Origin: Hydrogenophaga sp.
Lineage (GTDB): Bacteria; Pseudomonadota; Gammaproteobacteria; Burkholderiales; Burkholderiaceae_C
Direction: 5' to 3'
NCBI RefSeq assembly: GCF_022844385.1
Contig: NZ_JALHLX010000003.1
Location: forward strand, 24,082-88,081
DNA length: 64,000 nucleotides
The notes beneath the pieces were generated by a model that was not told the origin of the DNA, ran no database searches, and saw only the letters and a list, made by a program, of their open reading frames with translations. Positions 21,835 through 29,896 of the stretch are shown piece after piece. The first letter of the stretch is position 1, and each line of letters opens with the position of its first letter. The translations under genes were made by a program, and so were the position numbers.

Positions 21835-22659
21835 CTATTCGAGCCATTTGCCCAGGTACGCGTTGATGACTTCGACCACCGCCTGCGACTTGATGACCAG
21901 GCCCAGGTCGATCATTTCCGAGCCCATGACCATGCCCTGGTTGTTGGGCGGCACGGGCGCCACCACCGGGTGATTGGCCTCTTCGCGGAAGAAAACCGCC
22001 GCCACCACGCCCGCGAACAGGAATCTCTTGCCCACGCTCTGCTGCGGACGCAGCGTCTCGGGCAGGTAGACGAACACCGGGCTGCCGCTGGAGCCGGGGT
22101 AAACGGCGGCATCGATCAGGAATTCGGCCCGCCCCTCGAAGTTCAACGCCATGGGTGTGGCCGTGGTGCCGCGCCGCAGGATGGGCATCAGGTTGACCTG
22201 GTCCCACACGCCGCTGGGGTAGCCCACGAACAGCACTTCTTCCAGTGCGTCCAGCGCGCGGGTGGCGGCCTCATCGGGCACCAGACGCGTGTCGATGGGC
22301 TGGTAGTACAGCTCAACATCCTGGGCGTTGGCGGCCTGCTCCAGCGGGCGCATGGGCACGATGGCCAAGTCCACCGCCGGGTCGGGATGCCCGAACCAGG
22401 CCTGCGGAAAATCATCGATGTTGAGCTGGAAACGCTGACCCAACAGCGGCTGACCATGGCGCTTCTGGGTGAACACCAGCCCCCCGCGCCGCACCCCTTC
22501 GACCAGATGCCGGTTGGTGACGATGAAGGTGTGGCTGCCGCGCGCGTGCGCATGGCTGACGACAAACGCGGTGCCCGAGCCCTCGCTGCCATCTTCCAGC
22601 ACCGTGTCCACGCGAACGGTGTTGAACAGCAGCTTCTTGGTAGTGGAGTTGATGTCCAT
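21835..22659 (-). CDS. trypsin-like serine protease in carboxysome operon
   Basis: A 274-residue protein with the S1-type (PA clan) catalytic triad in order: GSGTAFVVS near residue 27, His51 in VTNRHLV, Asp97 in AVDLAIV, and Ser191 in YPGSSGSPVF. No signal peptide is seen (N-terminus MDINSTTKKLLFNTV), so it is probably cytoplasmic, unlike DegP/HtrA proteins, and it has no PDZ domain. It starts eight bases after the csoS1D stop, so is almost certainly in the carboxysome transcript. The substrate is unknown; a shell, scaffold or activase component is possible, or simple housekeeping. Confidence 0.85.
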   Translation of the reverse strand: MDINSTTKKLLFNTVRVDTVLEDGSEGSGTAFVVSHAHARGSHTFIVTNRHLVEGVRRGGLVFTQKRHGQPLLGQRFQLNIDDFPQAWFGHPDPAVDLAIVPMRPLEQAANAQDVELYYQPIDTRLVPDEAATRALDALEEVLFVGYPSGVWDQVNLMPILRRGTTATPMALNFEGRAEFLIDAAVYPGSSGSPVFVYLPETLRPQQSVGKRFLFAGVVAAVFFREEANHPVVAPVPPNNQGMVMGSEMIDLGLVIKSQAVVEVINAYLGKWLE

Positions 22660-22667
22660 GGGCTATT

Positions 22668-23297
22668 TCAGTCCTGCCGCGCCTGGCGGTTGAGCTGGTC
22701 AATGGCGCGGTGCGCGGCCTGCGCGGCCGCCTCGGCCTCGGCCTCGGTGCCCATCATGGTGAGGCGGCCAAAACTGCCGAAAGCCTTGACATCCACCAAG
22801 GTCACGTTGGCGGCCTTTTCGGCCTCGTTGGCAGCATAGACGATGTAACCGGCCGGCTCGGTTTCCAGGATGAACATGCTCTTGCCCGGCAGCAACATCG
22901 AGCCCTTGCGCAGTTGCCGGTTGATCAGCGTGGCATGGTCGGGGGTGACGGCGCAGATGACCTCGCTCCAGGCGATGCGGCAGGCCATGCGGTCCCCCTC
23001 CTGGGCACCGAGCTGCTCCAGCATGATGCGCCCGGCCTCCTGCACCTCGCTCTGGTTGCGGTAGTGAATTTCCATCGAGCCGAACGAGCGCTCCACGACC
23101 TGCTCGCCCATGCGCACATTGGTGCGCTTGAGCGCGATGTCGGACAGCCGGTGCACCGCCATGCCGGGCGCGACTTCGACCCACAGGCAGGCGTCGCCCG
23201 GTATCGGCAGAAAGCCCTGGGACGAGGTGGCCAGGTACGAGGCCAGTTGCGGCTGCAACGAGTCGATGAATACGAAGGCGCGCAGGCTGATGTCCAT
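22668..23297 (-). CDS. csoS1D: carboxysome shell protein CsoS1D (tandem BMC domain)
   Basis: A 209-residue tandem BMC-domain protein that forms pseudohexamers with a gated pore in the alpha-carboxysome shell. Seen: [16 protein letters not shown] at the N-terminus, [75 protein letters not shown] and [11 protein letters not shown]. These match the CsoS1D pattern in both BMC repeats. The long N-terminal extension found in cyanobacterial CsoS1D is absent. It lies 14 bases after cbbO. Confidence 0.93.
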   Translation of the reverse strand: MDISLRAFVFIDSLQPQLASYLATSSQGFLPIPGDACLWVEVAPGMAVHRLSDIALKRTNVRMGEQVVERSFGSMEIHYRNQSEVQEAGRIMLEQLGAQEGDRMACRIAWSEVICAVTPDHATLINRQLRKGSMLLPGKSMFILETEPAGYIVYAANEAEKAANVTLVDVKAFGSFGRLTMMGTEAEAEAAAQAAHRAIDQLNRQARQD

Positions 23298-23311
23298 GGA
23301 TCGCCTCGGCC

Positions 23312-25666
23312 TCAGCGGGTCAGGCCCATGTAGAGCAGCGGCAGCTTTTCGGGCAGGCGCTCCACATGATCGATGACGGTGAAATTCTTGGCGCCAAAAA
23401 TGCGCGCCACGTACTGGTCGGCGTGCGGGTCCAGGCTCAGGGCATAGACGGTGATGCCATCGCGCGCAAGCTCTTGCACCGCGCGCTGGGTGTCCTGGCG
23501 CAGGTACTGGGGGTCGCGCACGTCGTTGTCGGCCGGTTCACCGTCGGTGATGATGAACAACACCTTCTTGCGCCTGGGCTGTAGCTTGAGCGCCGCGCCT
23601 GCGTGGCGCAAGGCCGCACCCATGCGGGTGGAGTAGGCGCCCTTCATGCCCGCCAGCCGCGCCTTCACGAGGGCGTTGTACGGTTGGTCAAAGTCCTTGA
23701 AGCGGTGGTAGTGCACATCGTGTCGGCCGTCGGAGCAAAACCCGTGCAACGCGAAGGGGTCGCCAATGCGGTCCAGAGCGTCCGACAACAGCACCGTGGC
23801 GGCGCGCGACAGGTCCATGATGCTGTAGTCCTGCCCGCGCACCTTGTCGTTGCACGACTCGGACATGTCCAGCAGCACCATCACCGCCAAGTCGCGCTCG
23901 CTGCGCTGGTTGCGCATCATGATGCGGGTATCGGGTTGCTGGCCCATGCGGATGTCGATCATGGCGCGCACGGCTGCATTGATGTCCAGCTCGTCACCGT
24001 CTTCGACCCGCCGGATGCGCTGCATGCCCTGCGGGATCATGGAACCGATCAGGAACTTCAGGCGCGACATCACCGGCTTGTGGTCGCTCTCAATCTGCTC
24101 GATCAGCGCCAGCTCGCCCAGCGGCGGCTGGCGCTCCAGCACCGTCACCCAGCTCGGGCGCTCTAGCTGGATCTGGTGGTCCCACTCGTGGTAATGCACC
24201 GGGTCGGCCACGGGCGGGCGGCCCTCCAGCGAATTGATGCTCACGCCTTCCTGGTCGAGGTAGAACTCGCTCGGCAGCACCCAGATTTCCTGCGCGTCAT
24301 CGCCGGCAAATTCGTTGTTGGTCTCGTTGACCATCTCCATCAGGCGGACCTTCTTGCGCACCTGCTTCGGGGCCCAGGTGGCTTCCAGCGCCGCCGCCTC
24401 GTCGTAGGCCTCGGACGCCCAGACGGTGCGGTTGTCGTCGCGGTAGAGCGCGCGCAGGCCGTCGGTGCGCGGGTTGTATTCGGGCAGGTCCAGCGGGCCC
24501 AGGCTGTGCGCCAGGGCCACGCCGATGTTCCAGCTCAGCTGGTTGCTGGACAGGTCGGCCTCGGCCCGGAACAGCGCCACGCCTTCCTGCACCCAGGGGT
24601 GCGGGTCGCTCGACTGTTCTTCCAGCAAAGCCCGCGCCAGGCGGTTCAGCAGGTCGCCCAGACTGGTGGGCTCGGCCGCATCGGAGGGCGCGTGAAACAC
24701 CAGCCAGGCTGCCCGCATGTTGGGAAACCGGCTGCAGGCCAGCGCCTCCACGCGCGCATCTTCCACCACCTCGATGATCGCCTTTTGCGTGTTGTTCAGC
24801 GTCTGCAGCGACAGCGGCGCCTGCGTGAACATCAGGTGCGCCGCGCAGTGGTTGACCACGGCGCGGTAGACCTCGACCCCCGCCACCACGCCGCCGTCCG
24901 GCGTGTCATCGCCCTGGGGGCGGAAGTCGTCGTAGGCATCGGCGATGTGGACACAGAAGCGCTCGATGTACGGCTTGAGCCCGTCGCGGTTTTCGTAGTC
25001 GCCGGCGGTCGGGCGCAGAAAGACGTCGCGACCCCACATGGCGCGCAGATAGATGTTCAGGCGGCGCTGCACGTCCACGAACAAGGTGCCCTTGCGCTCT
25101 TGCTGCAGCACCGACAACGCATCGCCGCTTTGCAGCGAGAAGTACCTGACTTGGCCCTCAAAGTCGGCCTTGTAGGCCTGCGCGCCCCACATCACCCAGC
25201 GCCGCAACCCGCCCAGCGTGAGCTGGGACAGCAGGCGGTCCAGGTTCTCCAGCATCGGGCGCAGGCCGCGTGGCGCCTGTGCCAACACGATGGACAAGAC
25301 GTTCAGGTAGTGGCGAAACAGCTCTTCGTCACCCAGGCGGCTGGCCGCCAGCGGCGCCGTGCCCACGATCAGCGCGAGCACCGCACCGGAGGTCTTGGAC
25401 GCCATGCCGAGCAGGAAGTTGACTACGTCGGGCAGCACATCCTCGCCGATGGCGCGTGCCACCTCGGGCATGGTCTGGATGAAGCTCACCACCAGTTCTT
25501 CGCCGCGCCCCAGCTGGTGCAGGGCCACCGCGCCCTTGAGATAGTTGTCCAGCCCGCGCGCCGAAAACACCCGCGCCGCTTCGCCCCAGGCCGCGCGCAG
25601 CACCTCCTGTGCGTCTTGCGGCAAGTCCGCCAGAAGCTCAGCGTGGTCGTCGAGGTGGATGGCCAT
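23312..25666 (-). CDS. cbbO: RuBisCO activase subunit CbbO (VWA domain)
   Basis: A 784-residue protein with a C-terminal von Willebrand factor A domain. The MIDAS motif DMSES is near residue 600 in [13 protein letters not shown], with [15 protein letters not shown] further on. The N-terminal two thirds are helical and typical for CbbO. With CbbQ it forms the AAA+ activase that removes inhibitory sugar phosphates from form I/II RuBisCO. It lies 26 bases after cbbQ. Confidence 0.94.
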   Translation of the reverse strand: MAIHLDDHAELLADLPQDAQEVLRAAWGEAARVFSARGLDNYLKGAVALHQLGRGEELVVSFIQTMPEVARAIGEDVLPDVVNFLLGMASKTSGAVLALIVGTAPLAASRLGDEELFRHYLNVLSIVLAQAPRGLRPMLENLDRLLSQLTLGGLRRWVMWGAQAYKADFEGQVRYFSLQSGDALSVLQQERKGTLFVDVQRRLNIYLRAMWGRDVFLRPTAGDYENRDGLKPYIERFCVHIADAYDDFRPQGDDTPDGGVVAGVEVYRAVVNHCAAHLMFTQAPLSLQTLNNTQKAIIEVVEDARVEALACSRFPNMRAAWLVFHAPSDAAEPTSLGDLLNRLARALLEEQSSDPHPWVQEGVALFRAEADLSSNQLSWNIGVALAHSLGPLDLPEYNPRTDGLRALYRDDNRTVWASEAYDEAAALEATWAPKQVRKKVRLMEMVNETNNEFAGDDAQEIWVLPSEFYLDQEGVSINSLEGRPPVADPVHYHEWDHQIQLERPSWVTVLERQPPLGELALIEQIESDHKPVMSRLKFLIGSMIPQGMQRIRRVEDGDELDINAAVRAMIDIRMGQQPDTRIMMRNQRSERDLAVMVLLDMSESCNDKVRGQDYSIMDLSRAATVLLSDALDRIGDPFALHGFCSDGRHDVHYHRFKDFDQPYNALVKARLAGMKGAYSTRMGAALRHAGAALKLQPRRKKVLFIITDGEPADNDVRDPQYLRQDTQRAVQELARDGITVYALSLDPHADQYVARIFGAKNFTVIDHVERLPEKLPLLYMGLTR

Positions 25667-25692
25667 GGGACGGGTGCGGTGCGGCTGCCGAC

Positions 25693-26607
25693 TCAGAAGT
25701 AGGTGGTGACGGCCGCGTCGAGCGCGTCGCGCATGTCGGGGTCGTCGGTGATGGGGCGCACCAGCGCCACCCGGCAGGCGGCCAGCGCCGACACGCCTTG
25801 GGCAATCAGCGAACCCGCGTAGATCAGCATGCGGGTGGACAGGCCCTCGTCCAGGCCGTGGCCCTTGAGGTTGCGCGCGCGCTCGCCGATGTGCACCAGC
25901 TTCTTGGCCACATCCAGGCCCACACCCGACTCGTGCGCCACGATCTCGGCCTCGGTGTCGTGCTCGGGGTAGCTGAAATCCAGCGCGCCAAAGCGCTGCT
26001 TGGTGGACTGCTTCAAGTCCTTCATCAGCGACTGGTAGCCCGGGTTGTAGGAAATCACGATCTGGAAGTCGGGGTGCGCCTGCAGCAGTTCGCCCTTTTT
26101 TTCCAGCGGCAGCACGCGGCGCGCATCGGTCAGCGGGTGGATCACCACGGTGGTGTCCTGGCGTGCCTCAACCACCTCGTCCAGGTAACAGATGGCCCCA
26201 TGGCGTGCCGCTACCGCCAGCGGACCGTCCTGCCAGCGCGTGCCCTGGGCATCCAGCAGATAGCGACCCACCAGATCGGAGGCGGTCATGTCTTCGTTGC
26301 AGGCCACGGTGATCAATGGTTTGTCCAGCTTCCACGCCATGTACTCGACAAAGCGTGTTTTGCCACAGCCGGTGGGGCCTTTGAGCATCATGGGCATGCG
26401 CACCGAGTACGCCGCCTCGTACAGCTCGACCTCGTCGGCCACCACCCGGTAGTAGGGCTCGCTGCGCACCCGGTGCGGCGCTAGCACATCAGCGTCTGTG
26501 GAGGTGGCCGAGGCCTGGCGCAGCGAGGCCTGGGGCGCCTGCTGGCTGGCGCGCGCCAGCGCTTCCTGGCGCGGCGAATAGGTTCTGGAGTAGAAATCGT
26601 TAGGCAT
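25693..26607 (-). CDS. cbbQ: RuBisCO activase AAA+ subunit CbbQ
   Basis: A 304-residue MoxR/NorQ-type AAA+ ATPase. Walker [17 protein letters not shown], Walker [13 protein letters not shown], sensor 1 [11 protein letters not shown], and STRMLIYA with the sensor-2 region. Partner of CbbO, coupling ATP hydrolysis to RuBisCO reactivation. The ATG at 26607 has AGGGG eight bases upstream; a TTG at 26622 would add five residues and lies over the Shine-Dalgarno, so I reject it. The N-terminal 55 residues are low-complexity (Ala/Gln/Ser), unlike the compact core. Confidence 0.94.
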   Translation of the reverse strand: MPNDFYSRTYSPRQEALARASQQAPQASLRQASATSTDADVLAPHRVRSEPYYRVVADEVELYEAAYSVRMPMMLKGPTGCGKTRFVEYMAWKLDKPLITVACNEDMTASDLVGRYLLDAQGTRWQDGPLAVAARHGAICYLDEVVEARQDTTVVIHPLTDARRVLPLEKKGELLQAHPDFQIVISYNPGYQSLMKDLKQSTKQRFGALDFSYPEHDTEAEIVAHESGVGLDVAKKLVHIGERARNLKGHGLDEGLSTRMLIYAGSLIAQGVSALAACRVALVRPITDDPDMRDALDAAVTTYF

Positions 26608-26640
26608 GGAGGGTCCCCTCAAACATCGTTCAACCTGGGT

Positions 26641-26853
26641 TCAATCGGGCCACACGCGATCCGGGAAAGCGATGCCGCTGTGGGTCGGCGCCTGGGTGGC
26701 CACTGGCTTTGCGGCAACGGGCTTGGGCGCCGTCGCCTTGGTGGCGGTAGGTACCGGGGAGCGACCGGTTTTGGCGGTGACAGGTGCAACCGGCTGCGTG
26801 CGGGTCTTGGCCTGGCGCACGCTAGCCGAGAGCTTGTCTTTTAGGTTGGTCAT
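26641..26853 (-). CDS. mcdB: carboxysome positioning adaptor McdB (alpha type)
   Basis: A 70-residue, basic, low-complexity protein: MTNLKDKLSASVRQAKTRTQ at the N-terminus, an Ala/Pro/Lys/Thr-rich middle, and a C-terminal FPDRVWPD. Alpha-carboxysome McdB proteins are small, disordered, encoded beside McdA, and keep a tryptophan close to the C-terminus; all three hold here. McdB links the carboxysome to the McdA gradient on the nucleoid. It overlaps the mcdA stop (ATGA). Identification rests on context plus the terminal Trp, since the sequence is too simple for a domain call. Confidence 0.8.
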   Translation of the reverse strand: MTNLKDKLSASVRQAKTRTQPVAPVTAKTGRSPVPTATKATAPKPVAAKPVATQAPTHSGIAFPDRVWPD

Positions 26854-27485
26854 GGTTCAAGAATCTCGTGGATGATGGCTTCGATGTCTGCGGCGGCGGG
26901 CGCGCCACGCCCACCCATCTGGTAGACCGACACGCCGTCCAGCGCAGCGGTGCGAAAGGCGGCACGGCGCCGTACGGTGGCCTGCAGAACCGGCAGTCCG
27001 AAGTCGGCCAGGGCTTCGGTCATGGCCCCGGACAACGCGCTCTGCGGCTCCATCTGGTTGAGCACGAGGTAGGCCCGGATCTGAGGCCGCAGGCGGCGCG
27101 CCTCTTCGATCTCCAGCGGCAGGCGCAGACTGGCCCACAGGTCCACCGGCGAAGGCAACACTGGAATCAGCGCCAGATCGCAGGCACGCAAGGCCTGCAC
27201 CGAAGCATGGCTCTCCAGCGACGGTGGACAGTCCAGCACCACGTGGGCAAAGGCCCGAAACGTCTGGCGCAGGCTGCGCGCATCCCACTTTCCTTGAAGC
27301 TGCTTGACCGACACCGGAAACGGCGCACTGCCCTGGCTGGCCCACTGCACCGAAGAGCCCTGGGGATCGAGGTCGATCACCACCGTGTTGCCGCGCCGGG
27401 CCAGGCCGGCGGCCAGGTTCATGGCCAGCGTGGTCTTTCCCGCGCCGCCCTTCTGGTTGATGACCGCCGTGACCTGGGTCGGCAT
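26850..27485 (-). CDS. mcdA: ParA-type ATPase McdA
   Basis: A 211-residue ParA/MinD-family ATPase with deviant Walker A INQKGGAGKTTLAMNLA (residues 9-25), VVIDLDPQGSS, and VVLDCPPS for Walker B. It has no N-terminal DNA-binding extension. Beside mcdB inside a carboxysome operon it is best read as McdA, which binds nucleoid DNA with ATP and spaces carboxysomes. Two bases separate its start from the acRAF stop. Confidence 0.9.
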   Translation of the reverse strand: MPTQVTAVINQKGGAGKTTLAMNLAAGLARRGNTVVIDLDPQGSSVQWASQGSAPFPVSVKQLQGKWDARSLRQTFRAFAHVVLDCPPSLESHASVQALRACDLALIPVLPSPVDLWASLRLPLEIEEARRLRPQIRAYLVLNQMEPQSALSGAMTEALADFGLPVLQATVRRRAAFRTAALDGVSVYQMGGRGAPAAADIEAIIHEILEP

Positions 27486-27487
27486 GG

Positions 27488-27748
27488 TCAGACGCCCGCA
27501 GGGTGGTACAAAGCGTTGATACGCACCGCAAGATCGGCATCGGCCAGACCGGCCGCGTTCGGATCCAGCGTCACGTTCACATAGGTGCTGCCAAAATTGA
27601 TGTTTTGCGGGTGCACGCCCTGGGCCTCGGTCAGCGCCGACAACGCGTCCACGAAGTCACGCGTCTGACCATAGCGCTCGAAATCAAAGCGCCGGAACAG
27701 CGTCGGCTGCTTGCCGCGGGACTCCCAGCCATCGGGTTGCTCAGCCAT
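27488..27748 (-). CDS. alpha-carboxysome RuBisCO assembly factor (acRAF)
   Basis: An 86-residue pterin-4a-carbinolamine dehydratase-like protein: FRRFDFERYGQTRDFVDALS, then an INFGSTYVNVTLDP strand. Carboxysome-operon members of this fold do not act as dehydratases but assist folding/assembly of form IA RuBisCO (acRAF). The dehydratase active-site EHHP motif is not visible, in agreement. The start overlaps the bacterioferritin-like stop by eight bases. Confidence 0.88.
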   Translation of the reverse strand: MAEQPDGWESRGKQPTLFRRFDFERYGQTRDFVDALSALTEAQGVHPQNINFGSTYVNVTLDPNAAGLADADLAVRINALYHPAGV

Positions 27749-28178
27749 GGTTGATTTGCTCCGTCATGAGGTGATCCATGTCGGCCAGATGCGCCATTTC
27801 TTCTTCAAGAATGGACCTCATCAGCTCGGCCACATCCCCATCGCGCACACGGGTGGCGTGCAACAGGGCTTCTTGGTACAGGTGCACCGCGTCGAACTCC
27901 ATTTGCCGGTTGGCCCGCAACAATTGTTCAACCGTGCGCCCCAGCCGGACAGGTGCCAGAACGCTGGCGCTGGGGGCCACCCCCAGCAAAATCAAACGCT
28001 CCATGAGCCGCTCGGCATGCCCCAGCTCCTCGGCCGCTTCGCGCTGCAAATGCCCGGCCAGTTGCACCTCGCCCCAGAGTCGCGCCAACGCGCTTTGCGC
28101 CAGGTACTGCTGAACGGCACCGAGTTCATGCGTCAGTGCCCGACTCAGCCAGCCCAGGGTGCGGGGATCTGCGTTCAT
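27741..28178 (-). CDS. bacterioferritin-like protein of the carboxysome operon
   Basis: A 145-residue four-helix ferritin-like protein. LTHELGAVQQYLAQS, REAAEELGHAERLMERL, ANRQMEFDAVHLYQEAL and LEEEMAHLADMDHL supply the Glu/His di-iron pattern in order. Such genes commonly follow csoS1 in proteobacterial carboxysome loci; their role there (iron or redox) is not established. The haem-binding Met of classic bacterioferritin is not evident. Confidence 0.85.
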   Translation of the reverse strand: MNADPRTLGWLSRALTHELGAVQQYLAQSALARLWGEVQLAGHLQREAAEELGHAERLMERLILLGVAPSASVLAPVRLGRTVEQLLRANRQMEFDAVHLYQEALLHATRVRDGDVAELMRSILEEEMAHLADMDHLMTEQINHG

Positions 28179-28211
28179 GGTCCAAGGGTGTCAGCGGCGA
28201 CCGACAGGGCG

Positions 28212-28562
28212 TTAGCTGCGCACCATGGTGATTTCACCGTCGAGGCCACCACCTTCGCCATCGGGGGCGGTCGGCAGCATGCCTTCGACTTCGGTGTGCA
28301 CGCGAGCGATGATGTGCGCGGCCACCAGGCCATCGCCCACGCGCTCGCAGGCGTCGGCACCGGCGCGCACCGCGGCGTTGACGGCACCGGTCTCGCCACG
28401 CACCAGCACCGTGACGTAGCCGCCGCCGACGAACTGGCGACCCACCAGACGCACCTCGGCGGCCTTGGTCATCGCGTCCGCCGCTTCAATGGCGGGCACC
28501 AGGCCGCGCGTTTCAATCATGCCCAGGGCAACACCGCTCACCGCAGCTCGTACATTGGCCAT
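28212..28562 (-). CDS. csoS1B: carboxysome hexameric shell protein CsoS1 (long form)
   Basis: A 116-residue BMC-domain protein: IALGMIET-like start ([19 protein letters not shown]), [49 protein letters not shown]. It has a longer N-terminus ([10 protein letters not shown]) and a C-terminal tail of about 20 residues ([16 protein letters not shown]) not found in the other two, fitting the CsoS1B type. Hexamers tile the shell facets and the GGG loop lines the pore. Confidence 0.95.
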   Translation of the reverse strand: MANVRAAVSGVALGMIETRGLVPAIEAADAMTKAAEVRLVGRQFVGGGYVTVLVRGETGAVNAAVRAGADACERVGDGLVAAHIIARVHTEVEGMLPTAPDGEGGGLDGEITMVRS

Positions 28563-28619
28563 TTGGGTTCTCCATCGCTCCGCAGAGCATTGTTGTGGGT
28601 ATCGGATCTGGGAGCCAGA

Positions 28620-28916
28620 TCAGGGGGTCGGTGCGGACGGCAGCATGCCTTCCACTTCGCTGTGCACACGGGCGATGATGTGCGCGGCCACCAGGCCGTC
28701 GCCCACGCGCTCGCAGGCATCGGCACCGGCGCGCACCGCGGCGTTGACGGCACCGGTCTCGCCACGCACCAGCACCGTGACGTAGCCGCCACCGACGAAC
28801 TGACGACCCACCAGACGCACTTCGGCGGCCTTGGTCATCGCGTCCGCCGCTTCAATGGCGGGCACCAGGCCACGCGTTTCAATCATGCCCAGGGCAATGC
28901 CTCTGTTGTCAGCCAT
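28620..28916 (-). CDS. csoS1A: carboxysome hexameric shell protein CsoS1
   Basis: A 98-residue single BMC-domain protein, [17 protein letters not shown] to HSEVEGMLPSAPTP. It differs from the neighbour at 28974-29270 only in the last few residues and scattered silent bases. It is a major facet protein of the alpha-carboxysome; assigning A versus C between the twins is arbitrary. Confidence 0.95.
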   Translation of the reverse strand: MADNRGIALGMIETRGLVPAIEAADAMTKAAEVRLVGRQFVGGGYVTVLVRGETGAVNAAVRAGADACERVGDGLVAAHIIARVHSEVEGMLPSAPTP

Positions 28917-29270
28917 GTCTATCTCCTCGTTGGGGGTGATGGGGGGTGCCCAGTCTGCGGGGGTGCAGAACGTTCAGGCGGAAGGCGTGGAGGGCAGCAT
29001 GCCTTCCACTTCGCTGTGTACACGGGCGATGATGTGCGCGGCCACCAGGCCGTCGCCCACGCGCTCGCAGGCATCGGCACCGGCGCGCACCGCGGCGTTG
29101 ACGGCACCGGTCTCGCCACGCACCAGCACTGTGACGTAGCCGCCACCGACGAACTGACGACCCACCAGACGCACTTCGGCGGCCTTGGTCATCGCGTCCG
29201 CCGCTTCAATGGCGGGCACCAAGCCACGCGTTTCAATCATGCCCAGGGCAATGCCTCTGTTATCAGCCAT
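28630..29270 (-). repeat. near-identical tandem csoS1 copies
   Basis: The roughly 287-base coding segments at 28630-28916 and 28984-29270 are almost identical even at synonymous sites, while csoS1B at 28212 is more divergent. This indicates recent duplication or ongoing gene conversion between the two copies. Confidence 0.85.
28974..29270 (-). CDS. csoS1C: carboxysome hexameric shell protein CsoS1
   Basis: A 98-residue BMC-domain protein, identical in sequence to its twin at 28620-28916 up to HSEVEGMLPS and then ending TPSA. It is the first csoS1 gene after csoS4B, separated by 98 bases with no gene. Same role in building shell facets. Confidence 0.95.
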   Translation of the reverse strand: MADNRGIALGMIETRGLVPAIEAADAMTKAAEVRLVGRQFVGGGYVTVLVRGETGAVNAAVRAGADACERVGDGLVAAHIIARVHSEVEGMLPSTPSA

Positions 29271-29368
29271 TTCAATACTCCTTCATGAACAAAAAGAACC
29301 AGAACTAAAACCAAACCACCTCGAAGTCTCAAGGCCTTCGTCTACCCCACCGCCCGTCCATCGCGGTC

Positions 29369-29614
29369 TCACGGATCCCACTGATCAATGATTCCGCAAA
29401 TGGTCAGGTCGGTGATGACCTGCGGGTCGCTCATCGCCAGCCGCGCCGCGCTGCCGCTGGTGGTGAACACCCATTTGCCCTCCGGCACGCCCACCGCATC
29501 GGTGGCCACCGACAGATCACCCTGCTGACTCTGAAGCACCCGAAGCGAAGCCGAGCGCAAGCCCGGCACCCGGCGCGTGCACACCAACTCGTCTTTGACG
29601 CGCATGATGTCCAT
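29369..29614 (-). CDS. csoS4B: carboxysome pentameric vertex protein CsoS4B
   Basis: An 81-residue BMV (EutN/CcmL-like) protein forming pentamers at shell vertices: MDIMRVKDELVCTRRVPGL, VATDAVGVPEGKWVFTTSGSAARLA, TDLTICGIID. The start shares one base with the csoS4A stop. The longer open frame upstream is a csoS4A shadow. Confidence 0.94.
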   Translation of the reverse strand: MDIMRVKDELVCTRRVPGLRSASLRVLQSQQGDLSVATDAVGVPEGKWVFTTSGSAARLAMSDPQVITDLTICGIIDQWDP

Positions 29615-29871
29615 CAGACCGCCTCCCCTTGCCAGTGATCGATGATCCCGACGATGGTGAGATCGGACGGAAACTCGCGGCTCCCCGCAGCATCCCGCGC
29701 TGCCGACGAACCGACACAAATCACCCAGTCTCCGGGGATGCAACCCACGGCGTCCACCGCCACGCTGCGCGCGCCGCCCGCCTTGTCCTGCACCACCAGC
29801 AAAGGCCGGTGTCCAAACGCGTTGATCCGGTTTGTCGACACCAGCGTTTTCTCGACTTTCATGATCTTCAT
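29614..29871 (-). CDS. csoS4A: carboxysome pentameric vertex protein CsoS4A
   Basis: An 85-residue BMV-domain protein: MKIMKVEKTLVSTNRINAFG, VAVDAVGCIPGDWVICVGSSAA, SDLTIVGIIDHW. It is paired with csoS4B as in Halothiobacillus. It lies 25 bases after csoSCA. Confidence 0.95.
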   Translation of the reverse strand: MKIMKVEKTLVSTNRINAFGHRPLLVVQDKAGGARSVAVDAVGCIPGDWVICVGSSAARDAAGSREFPSDLTIVGIIDHWQGEAV

Positions 29872-29896
29872 AAATGCCTCTTGTCGGCTGTGGACT

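Noticed and set aside
28212..29270. Repeated units considered as a CRISPR or transposon array
   Set aside because: The units are intact BMC-domain genes with starts and stops; no spacers or short direct repeats.
27711..29288. Plus-strand 525-codon frame with repeated His-rich segments
   Set aside because: The repeats are only the reverse strand of the three csoS1 genes.
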